Source: Dysidea avara (taxonomy: Eukaryota; Porifera; Demospongiae; Dictyoceratida; Dysideidae). From it: a DNA stretch of 64,000 bases. This document shows, piece after piece, positions 1 through 11,658 of the stretch. The translations under genes and the position numbers were made by a program. The stretch lies in NCBI RefSeq assembly GCF_963678975.1, contig NC_089273.1, forward strand, positions 21,408,356 to 21,472,355, read 5' to 3'. The stretch's first letter is position 1, and every line of letters starts with the position of its first letter. Below the pieces are notes generated by a model. That model was not told the origin of the DNA, did no database searches, and worked only from the letters and a program-made list of their open reading frames with translations.

Positions 1-190
1 TATGTAGTAGCTACTGTAGTAACCTCTAGATGGCCATGTTGGTTCACAACAAACTGAGGAGTTGATTGATGCAAGGTAAAATTTTCCCCTAAAGTATTCG
101 TAATGTCAAAGGATTGCTCAGTTGTTGTTGTTGTTAACCAACATGTTCAAATTGTCACAAGTCACATCATGATCACATCACGATGTGTTT
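1..190. repeat. Local duplication, copy a
   Basis: This stretch resembles 1690-1768 joined to 2152-2215: both have a CTGTAGTAA..CTCTAGAT start, a GGTTCACAA motif, AGTTGAT, CTAAAGTATTC and ACCAACA(T/C)GTTC in the same order. Copy b is interrupted by the miniature element at 1772-2151. It lies in non-coding sequence of the minus-strand gene at 571-2775. Divergence is visible by eye, so the duplication is not recent. Confidence 0.6.
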
Positions 191-570
191 CCTATACATG
201 ATCATTAATCTAAATGATTAATAGTTGATGTAAATAATGTATTAATGCAAGGCGGATCAAACAGGACTGGTGAGTTAAAACATTAATTTTATCTATGAAT
301 CAATGATGTAAACATATGGGAGATTTTTCAAAATTCATGAAGTCACAAATAAATCATAAGTCACACTTGTCAGATCAAACTTTTGACATGTCTATAACCT
401 GAAGTGTAATAATAGCACACTTTGGGACTTTTCCCACTTAAAGTACAACATAGTAAAGCAACACATTATAAATAAACATTCACATATAAGGAAGGACACA
501 CACATGCATTCACAAACACATGTACATGTACACACAACAAATACAGGACAGAGAAAACATTTAAACATAC

Positions 571-1665
571 CATGGATCCCACTGCCTGATGACGACGTCA
601 TCGATCCTATGATGGTGAAATTATATCCTTACAGTACATTATAGGTAAAGCTTATCAACTTACCACTGGTGGCACTACGTGTCACGGTGGGGGCTACATA
701 GTAAAACAGTACATACGTATATTACCAAAAATGACAATTAATATTATAAGAAATTTGAACACAACTTAACTTTGAGCACAACTTTAAAAGCCATATTCTG
801 TCTGTATTAACATGCAGAGATTAATCCCACTTAGTTGCTTCTGATTGAAATGTGGTTCAAAAAATTACATATAAAGAAGTTTGCTACATGGCACGGACAC
901 TATTTTGCTTAATCACAAAACACTGTAATTTTCACAAACTAACCTGCAGAACTAATTCACAGTGTTTTTGTTTCATTGTAATACTATGTAGTGAAGGCTG
1001 CAAGCTATTTCAATGGCTTTCAAGACATTGAAATAGCTCAGAACATTCCCTTCCAAATATCTGCCATACAATTTGCCATAGAAAAAGTGAGTTCTTTTCA
1101 ATTAACCTTAACATGACACGCTTAAATTTCCTCTGAATTCCTTTTGCTATAGCTCATCTTAATCACTGTTCACTGCTCTTTCTAAATCTGGTTTAGAATC
1201 TGAGGTATCTATCATGTGTCGCAGGTTATTAAGCCCTTTATTGCATGCTCCCAAAACGCCCAACACAAAATTTATGGGGAAATTTGCTACACCGGGTCAG
1301 TTTAGACCATTCTTATGTGCCAAATTTCTGTGAAACGGACTTCTTTGACATTATTGTACTTGCAGTGAGTTGCTCTACACGTATTAAGCTAGGAAAGTTA
1401 CTAACAGACTTGAGGTAGGTGGTACACGATAATAAATTTAATTCTTAACGGTTCTTCAATCGAAATGCATTGGGCATGCCTGTTCCAGCTGGCATTTTTG
1501 CCATCAACAAAAGTGTAGCAAATGTCTGCAAACTTCTTGATATGCTTGTACCACAATACAATTAACTATCACACACACACATTAGATTTAACTCACCAGT
1601 GGGATCGGGTGCACGGCTACTGCCGTCTGCACCAGTTCCTGTGGGCGATGGGGATCTGGACATTC
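571..1665 (-). CDS. 5' coding exons of an unrecognised Ser/Thr/Gly-rich protein (partial)
   Basis: Three small minus-strand exons are bounded by good splice sites: 1597-1665 (acceptor TATAG, donor GTGAGT), 664-693 (acceptor ATGTAG, donor GTAAG) and 571-606 (acceptor CATAG, donor GTATGT). All internal junctions are phase 1, so the exons join in frame. The first ATG is two bases into exon 1597-1665, giving a start MSRSPSPTGTGADGSSRAPD, then APTVTRSATS and GSMTSSSGSGIH. The product is low-complexity, rich in Ser, Thr, Gly and Pro, with no domain I recognise. It continues off the left edge of the window. An upstream non-coding exon ending at 2627 (donor GTGAGT) and a TATA box near 2805 fit as the 5' end. 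Splicing is inferred from sequence alone. Confidence 0.5.
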
Positions 1666-1771
1666 CTATAAACAATATAATCACATTATAATATGTACGT
1701 AGTACTGTAGTAATCTCTAGATAGTCATGATGGTTCACAAAAGACTGACGAGTTGATGTGGGGTACCCTAA

Positions 1772-2151
1772 GGCCACTCCAAATAAATTCTCTGTTTCCC
1801 GTCCTGGAGTCAAGCATATTTGCATGTGGGCGGGCGGTCCATTTCCATTATTTTATTATAAGTTTGGCAGCTTTTAAAGCCATTATTTACCTGGCACAAC
1901 CATGAAAGCTACATAAGAGCATGCTTAAGCTTGTTCCTTCCTTTTCTAGTTGCAAAAATAGTACGAACATGAAGTTTGTGTCAACTCGATAGCACTGCTG
2001 ACACATGAGCTGACACTGTTTCAAGATGGCTTTTCTGAGCCTGTCAGTATGCAAGAATAACCGGAAAATAATGGAAGAATATGGAATAATGGGCTGACAG
2101 TAACCAGATGCGGGCGGTGGACGGGAAACAGAGAATTTATTTGGAGTCGCC
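1772..2151. mobile_element. Harbinger-like miniature TIR element
   Basis: Near-perfect terminal inverted repeats of about 35 bases start GGCCACTCCAAATAAATTCT on the left, with the matching inverse at 2117-2151. The element is flanked by TAA on both sides (1769-1771, 2152-2154), the 3-bp TWA duplication expected of PIF/Harbinger. The related repeat at 1-190 supplies the uninterrupted form of the site. No ORF inside; non-autonomous. It sits in the first intron of the minus-strand gene. Confidence 0.8.
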
Positions 2152-2626
2152 TAAAGTATTCTTAATGTTTAAGGATTGTTGTTGATAACCAACACGTTCC
2201 AATTGTCACAACAAACAACAGTGACCTTTCACGTTTTCGTAAACAACATGCATACATCAGCTAATTTTTCACTGATAGCTACAGTGCAGTCCGCTTAAGC
2301 TAATACAACATTCTTCTGAGCTTATAGTAGCCGAATGACACTGGCTGTGAGCTGCTATAAATGACACTGAAGACACCTTGAATCATGAGGCAGACGGCAT
2401 TGACTACTATTTTATCTAGCCGTGAACTGAACATGCATGCACCTTCTAGCATGGTTCTACGCCGACCTTAACGATTCTGACATGAAGTGCGGCTAGTCCA
2501 GCGTTTGAGCCATGTCATATCGACAGTAGACTGACTACAAGACATAGAAGCCGGGTTTTGTTAAGCCATTCTGACCTTAAGGACTGCACATGCCGCGTAC
2601 ATACAACAGTAAAGATAGATACTCAC

Positions 2627-2775
2627 CCACTGGCCACAGACTAGTCTAATACTTGGAAACGTCGCACTCAGTCGGATGAATTCACTCAACGTCAAACCTG
2701 GTGCGGTCCTTTCCAATACGCGTACGGTTGCTACCAATTACACTCAAAGTGGAATCAGCGACCTTACCGTGTTCT
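2627..2775 (-). other. Probable 5' untranslated exon of the 571-1665 gene
   Basis: On the minus strand this stretch lies just downstream of a TATA box and ends at a strong donor (CAGTGG then GTGAGT). It holds no ATG, so the first start codon would lie in the next exon at 1597-1665. It is CpG-richer than its surroundings. The 5' boundary is set only by the expected distance from the TATA box; a second donor-like GGTAAGG near 2766 could mark an alternative first exon. Confidence 0.4.
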
Positions 2776-2802
2776 GGTGGCGGGTCGAGTCAAGGTGGCC
2801 AA

Positions 2803-2808
2803 TTTATA
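2803..2808 (-). promoter_or_regulatory. TATA box for the minus-strand gene
   Basis: The minus strand reads CCTATAAATTGG here, a good TATA match about 30 bases before the presumed start of the untranslated exon. It sits in a locally GC-richer stretch (about 2640-2870). Confidence 0.45.
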
Positions 2809-2829
2809 GGGCTCAGATCAGCACGTGAG

Positions 2830-3570
2830 GTGCAAGATTACGCAATAAGGCTGCGCATGCGCAATGATATACGATGATCACGAAAACAGGGTTTAATGTA
2901 GCACCATGTAGTTGATTGTTATGTCATAGTGAGCATGCATGCTTTAATATGTGAATTAATGGTCAGGGTTCAATGCCTGATTCACTCATGACTTTTATTC
3001 TCATGCACGTTCGCTTTTGGTACTATAGCTAGAGTGGTGAGGGCAGTGGCTTCCATACAGTGACACTTACACACGAGTGAGACCGGCATGCATACTAGAA
3101 TGTGCTTAAAAATATAATTATATTGTTGACGGTATTCATTTACCCTTTCACCATAATTATAATAGCTAGCTATCTACATGCTTTCAACACTTAGCTAGGT
3201 ACTCGTGGACACAGAGTTATGCTAGATTTACTCTATGCTATTAAATAAATTGTGTAGCTATGTAGATTCATTAGTTGCCAATTTATCTCATCTCTTCTTT
3301 ACAGACTAAATTAATTAACTGTGTTTGTACTGTTTCTATGAGTTCTAGCTACACAAATAAAAAATCATGCAGACTATAGCTAGCAGTGCTATTTAGGATT
3401 GGCAAAACAAAAATCTTGCCAATTAATTTTATATATATTCGCTCAAAAATGGACACTATTGTACTTATTCACAAAAACAAGTCATACCATACTGATCTTC
3501 GCACTCCAGAAAACTAGGAAAATACAAATAAAGTTCAATTCATCTCAATGAATCCATCTAGCTAGGTAAT
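2830..3570. other. Intergenic stretch, nothing recognised
   Basis: AT-rich sequence with no ORF, terminal repeat or splice-bounded exon that I can support. Confidence 0.5.
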
Positions 3571-3574
3571 TACC

Positions 3575-3790
3575 TCAGTTTATCAAACATCAAGTGGAAG
3601 AGATTAACCAGTCAATTCCAAACATCACCTGGCAGCATGGTTTATCCGATGACAATCCAGCGGACCTCCTCACTAAAGGACTCACTTTTGAGCAGTTTCA
3701 TACCTCTTCATTGTGGTGGCATTGACAAAACTGGTTACTTGATGAAAGGAAGTGGCAAGAAAAAAGACCTACACATAAAGCATTGTTATC
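3575..3790 (+). mobile_element. BEL/Pao LTR-element fossil fragment
   Basis: The plus strand carries the signature found between RNase H and integrase of BEL/Pao pol proteins: ITWQHGLSDDNPADLLTKG followed by SLWWH and NWLLDERKWQ. Only this short internal piece is present. No LTRs are visible nearby, so it is an old, broken remnant. The longer BEL/Pao copies at 20471 and 48691 do not show this part clearly, so their relation cannot be judged. Confidence 0.7.
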
Positions 3791-3814
3791 AAGTCTAGTC
3801 AGTAAATAGTTACA

Positions 3815-3985
3815 ACATACAAATTGGCTAAATACCTGTGGGTAGTGATAGACGAACATTTAACTTGGAAGAAACATGCCAACAATAATAGCAAAACTGT
3901 CAAAGGTGAAGCAAAAGCCTTTCTACAATGAAATTTTTTTCCACGTAGTGTTACATTAGTGCCACCTCTTATAACTTGTACATTT
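3815..3985 (+). mobile_element. LINE fragment, region after the reverse transcriptase
   Basis: The plus strand reads KYLWVVIDEHLTWKKHAN, matching the YLGV-ID-LTW-H motif found in Jockey/CR1-type LINEs downstream of the catalytic core. Frame breaks follow (for example a stop after KAFLQ). It is a short dead fragment. Confidence 0.6.
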
Positions 3986-4079
3986 GCTGCAAAATGCTTG
4001 AACTAAATAATATATAGTTGCAATGCTGGCACTCTTAGCAGTTGAGACCAATCTTAGCAGTTGCAATGCTAACACTTGC

Positions 4080-4200
4080 AACTGTGAGAGCCTTTCTTAT
4101 AAACTGACACCACAAAACCATTTTCCAGTCTGTTGGAAGCTTCCCCTGACAAAGAGATGCACTAAATATTGAAGTTAATTTATGGTTGTGCCAGGTAAAT
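4080..4200 (-). mobile_element. LINE reverse-transcriptase fragment, antisense
   Basis: The minus strand reads SLCQGKLPTDWKMVLWCQF, matching the 'SL-G--P--WK-A-V-PIFK' block at the N-terminal side of LINE reverse transcriptases. It has opposite orientation to the fragment at 3815-3985, so two truncated LINE pieces lie tail to tail. No complete domain remains. Confidence 0.5.
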
Positions 4201-4443
4201 AGTAGTTTGAAAGCTACCAATAAAGGAAATGCTGGAACAACTGCATGCATATCTGAGTCCACCTAACTACACCAACTGTTACGTGTATACTGAACTAGCC
4301 TATGTAATTACAAGAACCATCCTACAGATGGAGATGTTCCTCATGCAGGTATAGCTGGGAACAACCTCAGTACACAGGTTTCACTGTATAACAGAAACAG
4401 CCTGAACACAAAACCATTGCAAAAATGTCAAATTAATTTACAC

Positions 4444-4767
4444 TAGAGATGCAGCGATATGACCCATATCATATCATTTTAAAACAATATCACTGTATCG
4501 ATACAAAGTCAAACTGTATCAATATAATCTATCGCATATTGTGGCTTAACATGTTTGACAATCAAATTATTGTACATTGTGGTTAAACTGCGTAATATGT
4601 AGTGCTTCTAAAAGAAAAATTACCTCACTTGTTTCTCTTTAAAAAAAACAAAAAAACAATAACATAGACCATTAGACTCCGCTTTGTATCGCGCAATATA
4701 CTGCTGTATCGTGATACACCAGAGGCAATACATCGATACATCTACACACTGTATTGTTGCATCTCTA
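4444..4767. mobile_element. hAT miniature element
   Basis: Terminal repeats TAGAGATGCAGCGATA (left) and the inverse of TAGAGATGCAACAATACA (right) bound a 324-bp element with no ORF. The flanks ATTTACAC (4436-4443) and ATCTACAC (4768-4775) form an 8-bp target duplication with one mismatch. The ends resemble those of the element at 32363-33023. Confidence 0.8.
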
Positions 4768-5113
4768 ATCTACACACAGATCTACAGCATTCAATTATAA
4801 TATTTCACCTGTCTAGGCTAAAAGTAAAAAAAAAATTGTTTAAAAGCTTTTTCTCATTCCATATCTCCAATTTTGACTACCACCCTAACTTTATACCAGA
4901 AAATGTGTATAGCTATAGACAGAAATGAAATAACAGATGTTGTTGTTTTCACACAATGTAAGTAAAAATATTCACAAGCAATAGCACAATGAAAGTCATC
5001 CGTACGGAGGCTTGTTCTTGAAAATCTTTTTCACAAGTTTGGAGAGAAGATGAACGCATCTACAGTACACATACTCTTGACATACTAGTTAAAACTAAAA
5101 AACACTTACATAC

Positions 5114-5519
5114 CTCTATTAGAACAGTTGTCAGCTGGTACCTGATCACTTTCATGTACAGTCTTCTAAAAGGTAAACAAACATGCTAACACCAGCATTA
5201 CAGAATTCACATAAACAATGGCTTGAATGAACATGCTAACTCTGTAAACTGTCTATGCACAGTACAAGCATACCTGTCGTGTACCATAACACCCAAAAAG
5301 GGATACAACATTGGAATTTCCTGCCGTCTGTCTTATAATCCCTGGCAGACTACTACTAGAATATTCCTTGTATTGATCATGGCTCTCATAATCACTGACA
5401 GTTTTAGGGTTTCTAACCATAGTCCTGTCATTAGTCTGCAAGGAATAACTTGTATTGTTTATGTCAACATCTACAGCTTTCAATGGAGTCTTGGCTCTTG
5501 ATGCACTTCTAGATACCAT
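5114..5519 (-). CDS. Putative exons of an unrecognised minus-strand gene
   Basis: Two minus-strand blocks fit as exons: 5274-5519 (82 codons from an ATG, reading MVSRSASRAKTPLKAVDVD, ending GTRQ at donor GTATGC) and 5114-5165 (acceptor TTTTAG, reading KTVHESDQVPADNCSNR, donor GTATGT). Their junction is phase 0 on both sides. A further open stretch upstream (about 5548-5846, reading ADNCFTECSNAEPEAAV) and another block near 5890-6010 may be earlier exons, but I could not join them in frame. The composition is Ser/Thr/Asn-rich and no domain is recognised. Where the gene continues to the left is not clear. Confidence 0.35.
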
Positions 5520-6869
5520 GTTTCCTCTAATAACATTTTGATGATGATCAAATGACCAGCATCATTATGCCATCTGTTTTGGCTGCCTGTTGGTTTAGTA
5601 TGGCCCGTTCTGTTGTCTGCATCACCAAGTACTGGGGACATTCCTGTTGTACTTGTAAATGTATACTGAAGAAGTGGTGATTGTTGATGGTGATTAGGTG
5701 AAGAGTACACTTCAGCTTTGCTAAGAGAATCACGGACTAAATCATCAACATCTATACCAGTAGTAACAGCTGCTTCTGGTTCTGCATTACTACATTCTGT
5801 GAAACAGTTATCAGCAGTTTTATAGAAATGAGCAACACTGGAAGTTCTAATGGAAAAGGCAAATACAATAAAAATGCATTCTAACAAAATGAACTCACTG
5901 ACTTTCAAAACTTTGGCTGGTACCCATGGGATGGTAGCAGTTAATTGAGAGAGTGACATCATCAGTATTGTTGTAAGGAACACATAGCTAGCATTACTTG
6001 AGCACTGTTACAAAAAGACATGCATAGCATGAACACAATTACTGGAGAGATTACACAGACCATTGTGGTACCTGAAGGAGTTGACACTAGAGAAGCTTAG
6101 TAGAAATGCTTCATGCTAGAGTAAGACAAATTCTATGTTATTGTTCTCAAAAGAATAATCTGAATGAAGTTATCTAAAAATATACCACTTTAGCGTGGGC
6201 GTTCAAAGGCGCCACTCGGTGTTTAACTCGCATATTGCTAGGGAAATATCATAGGAAAGTGGTTTGCCAATGACTTTGATGCCCAGCCAGTTCAAAGAAA
6301 CGATACGCTTTGACTTGTTATATTGAGCGACATAGAGCTTTGCATTGTGGGATTCGTTTTTGTAGTAGTTGCTAAGCTTAGTACTAGTGTTGTTCTGGTA
6401 TACTTTTACTAATACTTACTTAGGGAAAAGTATAGCCTTTTTTCTGTTAGTATTGTTTACTAATACTATACCACATGTTGGATGATTTACTAAAGAGATA
6501 CTCAATACTTTAGTAAAGGGATGGTTAGATACTAAATACTTACTCTTTACTTATAATTGCTTCATCAAGACTTAGTAAGTATTTAGTGATTTGCTGACTC
6601 ATTGACAAGTTTTCATTTATCAGTAATCAGCATGTTTTTAAACTTATGAAAAAGTCTTTTCAAAGCCATTAGGCCCTTTATATCCTCTGGTATTACTTAA
6701 CCCAATAGTCACTTTGCCCATGTTATTTGATCTATCAGTATTTAAGGACTAAGGAGAGCACAAAAATTGCTTAGTTCACTTTGCTAACTGGAACTGTTGG
6801 AGTTGGAGTTTATTGTAGGTGGAAGCTGTTAGTGAAATGGCAAAGCAGAGGTTACCTAGTAGCCTAGTT

Positions 6870-7556
6870 CAGCGTTGAAACCGGGTCACTACTGCTGACC
6901 CGGATGACCCACTGACCCGGATGTGACCCGGATTGACCTGGATTAAATTAAGCCGAGGCGTGCGATAAGAGCTATGTTTCGGGTATTCTCGAGCGAGCGA
7001 GACTACGTTTTGAGCGTTCGATTCGTGTTGAGTAAACGAGTAGTTATGTGATAACTAAGCCGCTAAGTTTAGAATTTAACATCAGTCAGTGGGTTTGATT
7101 CCACGTAGCTACTGTGAGTTTACAGACAGCAATTGGGTGTGGCTTCATACATACTTAGTATTGCAATTTCCCAATATATTAAAATGGGTGTGGCTCACAA
7201 AAGTACTTAATATCCTGCTGCAAGACTAGACCTAGACTATATACAACTCATACATTAATCGATTAGTGGGCGTGGCTCCACGTAAGCTTGCAGACAGAAA
7301 CGGACACAGTTTCATGCTACAGACTGCACTTACTAATAAATGGGCGTGGCTGAGCGTATGTTTGTAATGCGATAAGTGGGCGTGGCTCATGGAAGAGCTA
7401 CGCGACTAGTGTTTATAGGTTCCACGTCGTCAAACGATCAATTTTGTTTCTCACGTGATCCAATCCGGGTCAAACCCGGATAATTTGTAAACCGGGTCAG
7501 ACCCGGATGACCCGGAGAAAATGTGACCCGGTTGACCCGACCCGGTTTCAACGCTG
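6870..7556. mobile_element. hAT miniature element nested in the hAT transposon
   Basis: Terminal repeats CAGCGTTGAAACCGGGTC are perfectly inverted at both ends, and the flanks carry a perfect 8-bp duplication GCCTAGTT (6862-6869, 7557-7564). Subterminal repeats of TGACCCGG occur several times at each end. The body holds about six copies of a (G/A)TGGG(C/T)GTGGC-type box, and CpG density is higher than in the host element. No ORF. Confidence 0.88.
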
Positions 7557-7564
7557 GCCTAGTT

Positions 7565-9932
7565 ATGACAAAGCTCTGGATATAAGTTTGTGTCAAGTTT
7601 TGGTGGATAAGGAGGAAGGGAAAGAACCTTGCAATCACAGGATTAAAGGAAAGTACCCTACAAATCTAAAGTCACATCTAAAATCACATCACAAAAATGA
7701 GTTCTCAAAACTTGCTGAGCAAGAGGACAAAGAAAAGAAGAAAATGGAATAAAAGAAACTGGATTCTATTGCTTCTTCTTCTTTTAGTATATCAAAGCAG
7801 CTGAAATTATCAGAATTTAAGAGTGATATGGTGTATGACAAATCACCAAGAAAGTATAAAGCTATTACAAAAAATTAGCTGTTTTCATTGGCACATCAAA
7901 TGTTGTAACATCTTTAGTTGATAATTTGGAATTTAGAGAACTGCTTTTAGAAATGGACAAACAGTATTAGCCACCTGGAAGAAAAGGGTTAAGTAAAGAA
8001 ATAGAAGGAATTGCTCAAGAGTTAAAAGCAAAGATCAATATTATGTAGTTTTACAAAGTGCCAGTAAGATAAATCTTTGTGCTGATAATTGGACCAAAAA
8101 AGGCATGACTGCATCATTTCTAGGTATCACAGCACATTGTTTCTCACAAGCTGACCACAAAAGGCATGGTGTTACTCTAGGTGTGGAACCTTTCCCATCT
8201 CCCCATACAGCTATTAGAATAGCCCAGACTTTCAATAATGTGTTACAACAATGGAATATTCCCAAGACTAAGGTGTTTAAAATACTAACTGATAATGGAA
8301 GCAATATGGTTGCTTTTGTTAAGCCACATTACACAGATCAAGTTGATAATGATCACTCTGATGATAATGAAAGTGACATCTTGAACACATTACCCAGCCA
8401 AGAAAGCATGGAAAGTCACCATTCTTCTGACTCAGATGACGACTTGGAATCAAGAACCATTACTCCTATAGAAGAGAGTGTGACAGACTTTGAAGTGGGT
8501 GAAGAAATTCACCAGACAACCCTAACGGCTGAGAATTTCAAAAGACTAGGATGCTTCATGCATACTTTACAACTAGTGGTCAATCCCTGTGTAATATCAT
8601 CCAATACAGCTATAAAGAAAGCTAGACAGTTAGTGAGTCAGTGCAACAAATCCTATAAAATGACAGAAAAGCTTGTCAACAAGGCTGGGAAAATTAATAA
8701 ATGATGTACCGACTAGATGGAATTCGACATTTCTAATGATAAGTTGAATGATAGATGTTAAACCACACTTATTAGAAGTTTTAGAAGAACTGGAGTCAGT
8801 GGCGGATCCAGGAGGGGGGGGGGGGGCAGGGGGCACGTGCCCCCCTCCCTTAAAAAAATGTATATAAGATCGAGATACTCTAATAGAGCAGTCAATCACC
8901 AATCACTCTAATAAAGCAGTCACAGTGTTCATGGGGAAGTGTAGCTTACTTAGGAAGCTATAAATAGGATTTTATTTTACATAACATACATGATATAATA
9001 TATTTGGTAAAGGATAACTAGCTATTATTGTTGTGACCTTTTTTTTTTTTTTTTTTTTTTTGCTCTTCAACTTTTTTTTCAGCAAGGTGCCCCCTCTCTT
9101 TCCAGACTCTGGATCCGCCCCTGAGAGTGGGAAGGTTTAAGTTCAAGTGAATGGAAAAGGCCACAGGTAATTGAAAAGATTTTGGAGCCATTTCATCATC
9201 ATACAAACATTACTAGTGCAGAGGACACAACTACAATAGCAATGGTGATACCACGCAGTTCTTAAAGAATTGAAATTGCATCTAAGAGAGATGAAGAAAC
9301 CAGGGTCAACAGTAACAGTAATGGCAGACAAAATGCTAACTGATATGAAGAAAAGGTTTAAGTTTGTAATGGATGCAGAATCTGACATGTTTGACTCTGT
9401 ATACATTATATCTACATACTTTAACCCAGCTTATAAGAATGTTCTTTCAAAACAACAGGAAGAGCTAGCTCAAGTATTTATAAAGCAACTAATTTCCCAC
9501 CAAGACCAGTGTGAAGTACCCGCAGAGACACAGATTGAAGGAAATCCCACAACCAACCCAATCCCTAGCCATTCTGACTCAGGGGAACCTCAAGCAAAAC
9601 GGTTCAAGCATCTTAGTAGACTACATGTAAGCAAGCTACTCGAAGAAGAAGAATCCAGAGAAAATAGCGCTACACCGGACAAACATGACTTGGAGTTAAA
9701 TGATTATTCACTTGCTAGTACAACCATTGAAGAGCATAAAATGGATTCATTAGATTATTGGGTAGGGAAACTGAAGCACTATCCAGTACTAGCTCCAATA
9801 GCCTGTGATATTTTAGCAGTACCAGCCTCAACTGCCCCTGTAGAGCGGATTTTTTCAACTGGTGGGGATGCTACCGGGGGAAAGAGAAACAGATTAACAC
9901 AGAAAAATTTAGAAAGAGAAATATTTATTTGA
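7565..9932 (+). pseudogene. hAT transposase, broken
   Basis: Plus-strand blocks appear in the order of a hAT transposase: a BED-type zinc-finger remnant (about 7620-7720, with HLKSHH but an incomplete Cys pair), the first catalytic-Asp block ADNWTKKGMTASFLGITAH (about 8078-8135), LTDNGSNMV (about 8287), an acidic insert, and the C-terminal dimerisation block ending AVPASTAPVERIFSTGG (about 9813-9870). The frame is broken by stops (for example TAA at 7750-7752 and TGA at 8702-8704), and the miniature element at 8797-9123 splits it. It cannot encode an intact enzyme. Confidence 0.88.
8797..9123. mobile_element. Core-sharing miniature element A
   Basis: Ends CAGTGGCGGATCCAG and the inverse CAGGGGCGGATCCAG enclose 327 bp with G-runs and C-runs next to them. 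The inner part holds the 27-bp motif (minus-strand sense, GACTGCTCTATTAGAGTATC) and a long T tract (9041-9061) preceded by GTTGTGACC. It interrupts the hAT transposase between its middle and C-terminal blocks. A clean 8-bp duplication is not visible. The inner core recurs in the elements at 14645, 30673 and 38237. Confidence 0.75.
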
Positions 9933-10687
9933 AGAAACAAGAAATATCTGTAGATTTACTAGATCAGACCAGAACAATAATTATAGTTACTAACTGGGTA
10001 CTATGTACTAACTACTTACCATAACTTTTGGCAACATACACTTTGCCAGAGCAAATTGTGGTAGTAAATACTTTAAAATACTTACTCATAAAAATTTACA
10101 TACCAAAAGTAATACTAGTACTTTACTATCTTTAATAGTCAAGGTGAAATACTAATACCAATACTATACTAACAAATTTCTTAATACTGGAACAACACTA
10201 CTTAGTACATAGGCTAAGATAGACTAGTTGGTTGTTACTAAAGGAGAATGAAGGCATAAAATAATTGTTTGGACGATTGTGGATGCGTATTTCTACCCAC
10301 CGCGTATCAGCCTTTGAACAGACAACGGAACAGCAAAGCTACTACTGCTACATTGAAATAGGTTAGTAACTTACAGTCCTAAGACCTTAACTTAATATAA
10401 TAACTTACTTACTGTCCCAATAGCGAAGTTAGTTGGCTCAACTTAGTACAAAAATGATAACAATATAAACTCAATCCCACAATCGCAAGTTTTCTAACAT
10501 AGCGTGTTGAAGCATAGTAATGTATTAATGACGTTTTAACATATGGACAATGTTTTGATGGCTATTAGCCCATGCTTTTAAAACCACGATCAATTTTCAG
10601 ATGCTACTGTATAAAACAAACAGGATGAGTTCTCATTAGTTCTTTCACCTATTAGGTGAGTGTGCCCCAAGTGGTATATATCACTTA

Positions 10688-11025
10688 TACCACGGCTGCT
10701 TGGGATTTTGCTGATATGTGACTGGGCCTGCGATAGGGCATGTGGGCACATGATTTTTGCCTACTTTTTCAAACTTTCATCACTCATAACGTTTTGTACC
10801 ATACTGCTATGGCAATGCAATTTTCAGCTCTTAGTGAAAATTTAATTGTCTTTAGGATGCAAGTTACAGAATGCAAATATTCTGTTCCAATACGGAGATA
10901 TGACCTATAAAGTGATGAGGTGTAGTTTGTGCCCACATGCCTTGTTTTCGCAGGCCCGGTCACATATGCCGCAGGCCCGAGGGCTGCGGGTGTATATGTC
11001 AGCAAAATCCCAAGCAGCCGTGGTA
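10688..11025. mobile_element. TIR miniature element, TA target site
   Basis: Inverted ends of about 35 bp beginning TACCACGGCTGCTTGGGATT enclose 338 bp. The sequence TA flanks both sides (10686-10687, 11026-11027), as in Tc1/mariner-type elements. The interior has GGGCCTGCG and CCCGAGGGCTGCGGG stretches but no convincing ORF. Confidence 0.75.
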
Positions 11026-11285
11026 TAACTATTAAATAGACTCAAATCTCTTGCAGACATACACATATGTCAAACCAAGAAATCAAGGGTACAGGCATGT
11101 ACCAAATCAGAAATTCCAAGGTAAGAATTAAGGTTGCGCTGAAGTAATTATGTGAAGCCTTACAAGGCTAATGGATCAGCTGTTTGTGGTCCTGTGTAAA
11201 AAACAAACAAACAAAACAAAAAAAACCACAGAAACTATAGAACAAAGTGAAGCGATACGAAGATTTGACCTGTCAGTCTACGCTA

Positions 11286-11658
11286 TAGTATGTTCACGTT
11301 GAGCTGAATCCTGAAAAACAGCTAAAAATTAAAAGTGGATTTTTTCTCAATAGAGTTAACATTTCAGCCAACCAGATGATTATTGGTAACAGTAAAGGAG
11401 TCAACAACAGACATGTACAGTTTGGCTCCATTACAAGTTCAGGAAAGGGCCGTAATGGATGCTGTACTTATATGGCTTCACCATAGGAAATGTATTGTGA
11501 AAATTTTGATTGGCTGTAAAACATTTGAACAAAATGATTTTGAAATATTTTTAGCGGATCAAGCAGTACTACAATTGAGCCAAATTTCAAGATCGTGTGT
11601 AATTGCATCCAGGAGTTATTAAATGTTTTTGAGGATTCAGCTCAACGTGAACATACTA
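11286..11658. mobile_element. TIR miniature element, TA target site
   Basis: Ends TAGTATGTTCACGTTGAGCT and its exact inverse bound a 373-bp element flanked by TA (11284-11285, 11659-11660). A lone related end is seen near 26748 (AGTATGTTCATGTTGAG). It contains one 79-codon open stretch with no recognisable domain; I treat it as non-coding. Confidence 0.78.

Larger units (their letters stand above)
6385..10200 (+). mobile_element. Decayed full-length hAT transposon
   Basis: Terminal repeats TAGTGTTGTTCTGGTAT (6385) and the inverse TAGTGTTGTTCCAGTATT (10200) are flanked by a perfect 8-bp target duplication CTTAGTAC (6377-6384 and 10201-10208). The 3.8-kb body carries a hAT transposase remnant on the plus strand. 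The subterminal regions are full of TACT/AGTA-rich short repeats, as expected for transposase-binding ends. Two miniature elements (6870-7556 and 8797-9123) are nested inside it, so it was in place before them. Confidence 0.9.

Noticed and set aside
10660-11028. Overlapping ORFs of about 60-73 codons
   Set aside because: They run through the inverted ends of a miniature element; the matching frames come from the palindrome.
11383-11622. 79-codon ORF
   Set aside because: It lies wholly inside a 373-bp miniature TIR element and shows no transposase motif.
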